This document shows, one piece after another, positions 59,760 through 64,000 of a stretch of DNA of 64,000 nt. Source of the stretch: an uncultured Phascolarctobacterium sp. (GTDB lineage Bacteria; Bacillota; Negativicutes; Acidaminococcales; Acidaminococcaceae); the NCBI GenBank assembly GCA_947629685.1, contig CANREP010000006.1:1-64000 (forward strand). Direction: 5' to 3'. The translations under genes and the position numbers were made by a program. The stretch's first letter is position 1, and each line of letters starts with the position of its first letter. The notes beneath the pieces were generated by a model. It searched no databases. It worked only from the letters and a program-made list of their open reading frames with translations, and was not told where the DNA came from.

Positions 59760-60944
59760 TCAGCGCGCCAGTCTGTAGATATTTTCCATATCAGCCAGAG
59801 TGAGCTTTTTGACTGCGCCGATAGTACGGGTATTATTAAAACTGCATTTATAGGCCAGTTCTTTAATCTGCTCTTCGCCAAGCTCGATGCCGGCTTCGCT
59901 GATGGAGGTAGGCATACCGATGCTGCGGAAGAAATCTTCCAGCGCGGCGATGCCTTCCAGGGCGGTTGCTTCCGGGTTACGGAAATTATTGGGCACGCCC
60001 ATAACATTGACAGCAAACTGGACGAAACGTGGCAGGTTGTCCCGGTACACATAGCGGGCCCAGGTACCCCAGACAGCTGCCAGGCCTGCGCCGTGGGCGA
60101 TATCGTAGATGCCGCTCAGTTCATGCTCCAGCTGATGGCAGGACCAGTCGCCGAAGCTGCGGTCGCCGGTGGTATCGTTATGGGAAAGGGTGCCGCACCA
60201 CATGATTTCTGCCCGGGCATCATAGTTTTGCGGCTCTTTAAGGGCGATTTTCACATTGCGCATCACATCGCGCATCAGCTGCTCGCTCATCCTGTCGATG
60301 ATGTCCAGCTGGCAGGTCTCAGCAGCGGTAAAATAACGCTCCATGCTGTGGACGATAATATCCGTGCAGCCGCTGGCCGTCTGGTAAGCGGGCAGGGTGT
60401 AGGTAAGCTCAGGATTCATTACGGCAAATTTGCAGAAAGAATATTCCGACTGCAGATTGCGTTTGAGCCAGCCCTCTTCATTGGTAACTACCGAGGAAGT
60501 GCTCATCTCGCTGCCTGCTGCCGCAATGGTCAGTACGGCGCCGATAGGTGCGCAGCCGGCAGGACGCTTTTTACCCATGTAATAGTCCCATAGCTCGCCT
60601 TCGTTGACCAGTCCGTAGCCGATGCCCTTGGAGCTGTCGATGACGCTGCCGCCGCCTACGGCCAGGATGAAGTCTGCGCCTTCCTTACGGCACAGTTCTA
60701 CGCCTTCTTTGATTTTGGAAAGGCGCGGATTGGGGACTACGCCGCCTAAAAGTACATATTCCAGTCCTGCTTCGCGCAGGCTGTCGCAGATACGGTCCAA
60801 AAGACCGGATTTTTTAGCGCTGCTGCCGCCAAAATGTATCAGTACCTTGTGGGCGCCCCAGGCTTTGCAGAGAGCGCCTGCCTGTTTTTCTGTATCCTTA
60901 CCGAAAATCACCTGGGTAGGTGCGTGAAATTTAAAAAAATCCAT
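59760..60944 (-). CDS. Iron-containing alcohol dehydrogenase (butanol dehydrogenase type)
   Basis: A 394-residue group III alcohol dehydrogenase. The NAD(P)-binding N-terminal domain has LGGVVPNPRLSKIKEGVELCRKEGADFILAVGGGSVIDSSKGI. The metal-site region reads SGCTDIIVHSMERYF, then CHQLEHELSGIYDIAHGAGLAAVWGTWARYV, with histidines that bind iron or another divalent metal. The enzyme reduces aldehydes to alcohols (BdhA/YqhD-like); the substrate is undetermined. The start is the ATG at 60944 behind AGGAGG. It is divergent from a rhodanese gene. Confidence 0.9.
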   Translation of the reverse strand: MDFFKFHAPTQVIFGKDTEKQAGALCKAWGAHKVLIHFGGSSAKKSGLLDRICDSLREAGLEYVLLGGVVPNPRLSKIKEGVELCRKEGADFILAVGGGSVIDSSKGIGYGLVNEGELWDYYMGKKRPAGCAPIGAVLTIAAAGSEMSTSSVVTNEEGWLKRNLQSEYSFCKFAVMNPELTYTLPAYQTASGCTDIIVHSMERYFTAAETCQLDIIDRMSEQLMRDVMRNVKIALKEPQNYDARAEIMWCGTLSHNDTTGDRSFGDWSCHQLEHELSGIYDIAHGAGLAAVWGTWARYVYRDNLPRFVQFAVNVMGVPNNFRNPEATALEGIAALEDFFRSIGMPTSISEAGIELGEEQIKELAYKCSFNNTRTIGAVKKLTLADMENIYRLAR

Positions 60945-61011
60945 TGAACTGCCTCCTGTCTGTCGTAAAATATGACTATTGCTACTTAAATTTTAGCATG
61001 GCAGATATTAC

Positions 61012-61050
61012 TTGTAAATATTTGCTGCAATTTGATATAATATATATCAA
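61012..61050 (+). promoter_or_regulatory. Rhodanese promoter with overlapping inverted repeat
   Basis: TTGTAA (61012-61017) and TATAAT (61036-61041) are 18 bases apart. The -10 lies within TTGATATA-ATA-TATATCAA (61032-61050), a 19-base inverted repeat with perfect 8-base arms, the likely site of a repressor. Confidence 0.55.
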
Positions 61051-61084
61051 TAGAGGATTATTATTTAATATAGGAGTGATTGGC

Positions 61085-61459
61085 ATGAAATATTTACTGG
61101 CTTTATGTATCGTTGCCGGCGGTATCTTCTTTTTTCTGCAGCATAGCAGCGCCAAAGACCTGGTGCAGTATGCCGAACTGGAAAAGAAGCTTGCGGCGCA
61201 GGCTGATTTTATCCTGCTTGATGTGAGAACACAGGAGGAATATGACGAGGATCATATTCCTGGAGCGGTGCTGCTTCCTTATGATAAGATTGCAGAACAG
61301 GCGGCAGTGGTGCTGCCGGATAAGGAAAAGGAAATCATCGTTTACTGCCGCAGCGGCCGCCGCAGCGCTATTGCTGCGGAGACCCTTGTCAAGCTGGGTT
61401 ATATGCAGGTTGCCGATTTCGGCGGTATCAGCCGCTGGCAGGGGCAGCTGGAAAAGTAA
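61085..61459 (+). CDS. Membrane-anchored or secreted rhodanese-domain protein
   Basis: A 124-residue protein with an N-terminal hydrophobic segment (YLLALCIVAGGIFFFL), which could be an anchor or signal peptide, followed by one rhodanese domain: DFILLDVRTQEEYDEDHIPGAVLLPYDKI and the active-site loop IVYCRSGRRSAIAAETL, in which Cys is the sulfur carrier. Extracytoplasmic rhodaneses move sulfur or handle cyanide or sulfide; the role here is unknown. ATG 61085 follows AGGAGTG. Longer in-frame readings to 60944 cover the promoter and are not real. Confidence 0.85.
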   Translation: MKYLLALCIVAGGIFFFLQHSSAKDLVQYAELEKKLAAQADFILLDVRTQEEYDEDHIPGAVLLPYDKIAEQAAVVLPDKEKEIIVYCRSGRRSAIAAETLVKLGYMQVADFGGISRWQGQLEK

Positions 61460-61481
61460 ACGGACGTAAAGAGGTGGTATT

Positions 61482-62042
61482 ATGTATTATGCAGCCTGTT
61501 TTGGCGATTCGTTGATACAGGGATTTCCTTTCGGAGCTAAATATTCCTGGACGGCGGCAGCAGAGGCGGCAGGACGATTACGGCTGCTTAACTACGGCCT
61601 GTGCGGCGACTGCTGCGACGATATCCTGCAGCGGCTGCAGCAAACCGTGCTGCCGGAATATGTGCGCCATATCGTCTTTTTGGGCGGCGCCAACGATCTG
61701 CTGCAGATGCATCCGCAGCGGTTTATTTTAGAAGATATGGATAAGACCTGCCGCTGGTGTGAGGAGCGGGGCTACCGCCTCTGCATCGTCCTGCCGCTGA
61801 TCAGCAGCGAGCCGGAACTGAATGTGCATTTAACAGCTTTAAGGCAGGCTATCCAGGAACGTTTTGCGCAAAAAGCGCTGCTGCTTGATCTGCAGCCGGC
61901 TTTGGGGCTGACCCAGAAACAGCGCAAGCAGTCCTATCTGGACGGAGTACATCCTACCGCGGCTGCATACAAGGCCATGGGAATGTATGCCGAGCCCTTG
62001 TTGGAGCAGTGGCTGCGTGAAGGTCAGCTGTGTGAAAATTAG
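61482..62042 (+). CDS. SGNH/GDSL-type hydrolase
   Basis: A 186-residue cytoplasmic hydrolase without a signal peptide. The four SGNH blocks are visible: FGDSLIQG (block I, nucleophile Ser), GLCGD (II), LGGANDL (III, with Asn) and DGVHPTAAAYKAMG (V, Asp-His). It probably acts as an esterase or acyl hydrolase. The gene lies 22 bases after the rhodanese gene and starts at ATG 61482 behind AGAGGTGG, so it is probably cotranscribed with it. Confidence 0.85.
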   Translation: MYYAACFGDSLIQGFPFGAKYSWTAAAEAAGRLRLLNYGLCGDCCDDILQRLQQTVLPEYVRHIVFLGGANDLLQMHPQRFILEDMDKTCRWCEERGYRLCIVLPLISSEPELNVHLTALRQAIQERFAQKALLLDLQPALGLTQKQRKQSYLDGVHPTAAAYKAMGMYAEPLLEQWLREGQLCEN

Positions 62043-62051
62043 ATTGCACAT

Positions 62052-62096
62052 AAAAATACCGCAGCAGTTCATCGTTTTTCTGCTGCGGTATTTTTT
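62052..62096. terminator. Bidirectional terminator between the SGNH and EamA genes
   Basis: AAAAATACCGCAGCA pairs with TGCTGCGGTATTTTT; A/T runs flank the stem, which overlaps the end of the convergent EamA gene. Confidence 0.9.
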
Positions 62097-63033
62097 ATGC
62101 TTTGCTTTTGATTCCTAAAAGCTGCGGCGGTAACTGCGCCAGCATGATGGCAGCAAAAACCAGCAGGCAGCCGAAAATCTCGCGCAGGGTAAGCAGCTGG
62201 TCCAGAACGAGCCAGCCGCTGAGTACGGCAAAGACGGATTCCAGACTGAGCAGGATGGTTGCCAGTACCACATTGACCCTTGTCTGGCCGATAATCTGCA
62301 GGGTGTAGGCGATGCCGCTGGACATGATGCCGGCGTAGCAGATGGGCAGCAGCGCCAGTTTTACCTGTGTGGCGGTGGGCTGTTCAAAAATAAACATCAG
62401 CACCAGGTTGACGACGGCGCAGGTGGCGAACTGGAAGAAAGACAGTCGGACGCCGTCGACGCCCTGAGCAAAATGCTCCACGCTGAGGATATGTACGGCA
62501 AAGAAAAAGGCGCTGCCGAGGATGAACATATCCCCTTTATTGATAGAAAAGCTTTCGTTGAGGCAGATAAAGTACATCCCGACGGAAGCAACGGCTACAC
62601 TGAGCCATTGCAGGACGTTGACGGTACGGCCGAAGACGAAGCGCCCCAAAAGCGGTACGATGACGATATACAGAGAGGTAATGAAGCCGCCCTTGCCGAC
62701 GGAAGTGTACATCATGCCGGTCTGCTGGAACAGGGAGTCGATAGTCAGCACGAGGCCGCAGATCAGGCCGCCACGCCATAATTTCCGGCGTTCGGCAGGG
62801 TCTTTGGTACCCCAGAAACTGCATTTTTTGCCGTTGATGAAATCGAAAATGAAGATGGCTGGCAGTAAAAACAGCGACGCCAGGATGCTGCGGGAACCGT
62901 TGAAGGTCATCGGCCCCATAATCTGGCCGCCGAGGCTCTGGGCGATAAAGGCCGTGCCCCAGATAAAGGAACACAGCGTCAGCATGAAGATACCGCTGCC
63001 GCTGCTGGTAGATGTGCTTGCGTGTTCGTGCAT
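62095..63033 (-). CDS. EamA/DMT-family transporter
   Basis: A 312-residue drug/metabolite transporter with ten membrane helices in two EamA repeats. The first repeat has SFIWGTAFIAQSLGG and MTFNGSRSILASLFLLPAIFI; the second has GSAFFFAVHILSVEHFAQ and SLESVFAVLSGWLVLDQLLTLREIFGCLLVFAAIMLAQ, the typical EamA end. The start is the ATG at 63033 behind AGGAG; the reading frame is open to 63480 but has no supported start there. The substrate (amino acid, metabolite or drug export) is unknown. Confidence 0.85.
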   Translation of the reverse strand: MHEHASTSTSSGSGIFMLTLCSFIWGTAFIAQSLGGQIMGPMTFNGSRSILASLFLLPAIFIFDFINGKKCSFWGTKDPAERRKLWRGGLICGLVLTIDSLFQQTGMMYTSVGKGGFITSLYIVIVPLLGRFVFGRTVNVLQWLSVAVASVGMYFICLNESFSINKGDMFILGSAFFFAVHILSVEHFAQGVDGVRLSFFQFATCAVVNLVLMFIFEQPTATQVKLALLPICYAGIMSSGIAYTLQIIGQTRVNVVLATILLSLESVFAVLSGWLVLDQLLTLREIFGCLLVFAAIMLAQLPPQLLGIKSKA

Positions 63034-63259
63034 ATGGCAATACTCCTGAAAAATAATGTAATGAAATTTATTATAGCATTTTTTGGTTGATTTACAAGGC
63101 AATGACGTCTGAAAAAAGTATTGCTGTGGACTTTTGCCGGTGTTTTGCCGAAAAGTTACTCTGGGGCAGGACTGGTGCTGTAAAGGGATTTTGCGATTAT
63201 GCTCTTTATGCGGCAGAGTGCAACAGTCAGAAAATGTCAAGTCTTTTTTTGTAAGAAAA

Positions 63260-63275
63260 ACGCAATATATGGTAT
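63260..63275 (+). promoter_or_regulatory. NrdR-like box 1 upstream of nrdD
   Basis: ACGCAATATATGGTAT matches the NrdR consensus ACACWATATATWGTGT at 13 of 16 positions by eye. It lies 31 bases before box 2, start to start. Confidence 0.6.
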
Positions 63276-63283
63276 AAAAAGCT

Positions 63284-63312
63284 TTGACAGACAAGATATA
63301 TTGTGTTAGAAT
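63284..63312 (+). promoter_or_regulatory. nrdD promoter with NrdR-like box 2 in the spacer
   Basis: TTGACA (63284-63289) and TAGAAT (63307-63312) have a 17-base spacer. ACAAGATATATTGTGT (63291-63306), matching the NrdR consensus at 14 of 16 positions, fills that spacer. NrdR bound to both boxes would cover the promoter and repress it when dATP is high. Confidence 0.75.
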
Positions 63313-63415
63313 TTTAACTGCAATACCAATAGGTTGTTGCAGATTATTTTTGCGATTATAAAAATGCGTTGTAACGCGGACTTTTTTATAGTATTTCTGG
63401 TGGGAGGAAAAGGAA

Positions 63416-64000
63416 ATGAAAGTTATCAAACGCGACGGCACGACTGTTGATTTTGACGGCAGCAAAATAGTTATCGCCATTCAAAAAGCTAATGCGGCTG
63501 TAGAGCCGGAAGACAGGATTGCAGAGGAAAAAATCCAGGAGATTGCCCATACCGTTCAGGAAAAGAACAGGATGCGCCTTTTGGTAGAAGATATACAGGA
63601 TATGGTAGAACACAGCCTGATGGATGCCGGCAAGTTCGAGCTGGCTAAGCAGTACATTATCTACCGTTATCAGCGTGCGCTGGTACGTAAGGCCAATACC
63701 ACCGACGAATCCATCCTGTCGCTGATCCGCAACAGCAACAAGGACGTTATGGAAGAAAACTCCAATAAGAATGCGACCATGGCTGCTACCCAGCGCGATC
63801 TGATTGCCGGCGAAGTGTCTAAGGATCTGACCAAGCGTCTGATTCTGCCGGAAAAGATTTCCAAGGCTCATGAAGAAGGCGTGCTGCATTTCCATGACGC
63901 AGATTATTTTGTGCAGCCTATTTTTAACTGCTGCCTGATCAATATCGGCGATATGCTGGATAACGGCACTGTGATGAACGGCAAGATGATTGAAAGCCCC
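63416..64000 (+). CDS. nrdD: Anaerobic ribonucleoside-triphosphate reductase (partial)
   Basis: The first 195 codons of the glycyl-radical class III reductase, running off the window. Residues 1-90 form an ATP-cone (MKVIKRDGTTVDFDGSKIVIAIQKANAAVEPED...), which sets activity by ATP/dATP binding. The catalytic part begins with NKNATMAATQRDLIAGEVSKDL and HEEGVLHFHDADYF, followed by NCCLINIGDMLDNGTVMNG. The enzyme makes deoxynucleotides without oxygen. ATG 63416 is preceded by GGGAGGAAAAGG. Regulation by NrdR is suggested by two boxes in the promoter. Confidence 0.95.
   Translation, partial: MKVIKRDGTTVDFDGSKIVIAIQKANAAVEPEDRIAEEKIQEIAHTVQEKNRMRLLVEDIQDMVEHSLMDAGKFELAKQYIIYRYQRALVRKANTTDESILSLIRNSNKDVMEENSNKNATMAATQRDLIAGEVSKDLTKRLILPEKISKAHEEGVLHFHDADYFVQPIFNCCLINIGDMLDNGTVMNGKMIESP

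Noticed and set aside
60944-61084. N-terminal extension of the rhodanese ORF to 60944
   Set aside because: It would place the promoter and inverted repeat inside the coding region; ATG 61085 has a proper ribosome site and signal-like N-terminus.
63034-63480. N-terminal extension of the EamA transporter to 63480
   Set aside because: The extra reading covers the nrdD promoter and NrdR boxes on the other strand and has no hydrophobic or conserved content; ATG 63033 has a ribosome site.

Overview
The window looks like a chromosome segment from a Gram-negative-walled Firmicute of the Negativicutes, most likely an Acidaminococcaceae/Phascolarctobacterium-type gut anaerobe. The evidence is a mixture of traits. 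Gene order and cis-regulation are Firmicute-like: a leucine T-box, an L21 leader, rplU-prp-rpmA with an extended L27, and the mre-rod-TIGR03960-TIGR03936-rng order. There is also an outer-membrane autotransporter, a MacA-type adaptor and a cysteine phytase of the Selenomonas type. The window opens with the last codons of a sodium-pumping decarboxylase beta subunit followed by two nearly identical dicarboxylate (DASS/SLC13) carriers, which fits a succinate-decarboxylating lifestyle. The genus is inferred, not proven.

Layout. 1-3640: decarboxylase end and tandem DASS carriers. 3754-6942: macA-macB-type efflux operon and a small membrane protein. 6982-10484: nadD-yqeK-LCP-rsfS-cvfB. 10547-11293: TSUP permease. 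11351-19980: a nine-gene aromatic operon (aroF-tyrA-aroB-aroA-aroC-pheA-aroE-aroK-aroQ) holding every step from DAHP to chorismate plus both prephenate branches. It is preceded by an unannotated 48-residue Phe/Tyr-rich leader ORF and an attenuator-like terminator. 20032-23975: M20 amidohydrolase, divergent YjiH/YjiG-type pair, SLC1-type symporter. 24147-27269: Crp/Fnr regulator divergent from a ferredoxin-like gene and hcp, with a perfect palindrome between them. 27583-30202: small membrane protein, carbonic anhydrase, PTP-like phytase, and a small unknown protein. 30269-33465: leuCDB under a leucine T-box (minus strand). 33507-37925: GNAT enzyme, obgE, proB, proA. 38132-40664: membrane proteins, RseC-like protein, maf, radC. 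40688-48647: mreBCD, PBP2, rodA and two linked radical-SAM/DUF2344 genes.

48896-51439 is an accessory islet: a cobalamin riboswitch with its own promoter and terminator in front of a small unknown gene, two secreted minus-strand proteins, and a CGGC-domain protein. 51550-54039 returns to the conserved block rng-rplU-prp-rpmA. 54341-58360 is a 1339-residue autotransporter followed by an XRE regulator. 58934-63033 carries bcp, an iron alcohol dehydrogenase, a rhodanese, an SGNH hydrolase and an EamA transporter. The window ends inside nrdD, whose promoter carries two NrdR-like boxes.

The strongest candidate for something not previously described is the classical-looking translation-coupled attenuator in front of the aromatic operon (11386-11640). 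Second is the cobalamin riboswitch that leads to an unrecognised 119-residue protein. No tRNA, rRNA, CRISPR array, insertion sequence or prophage was recognised.
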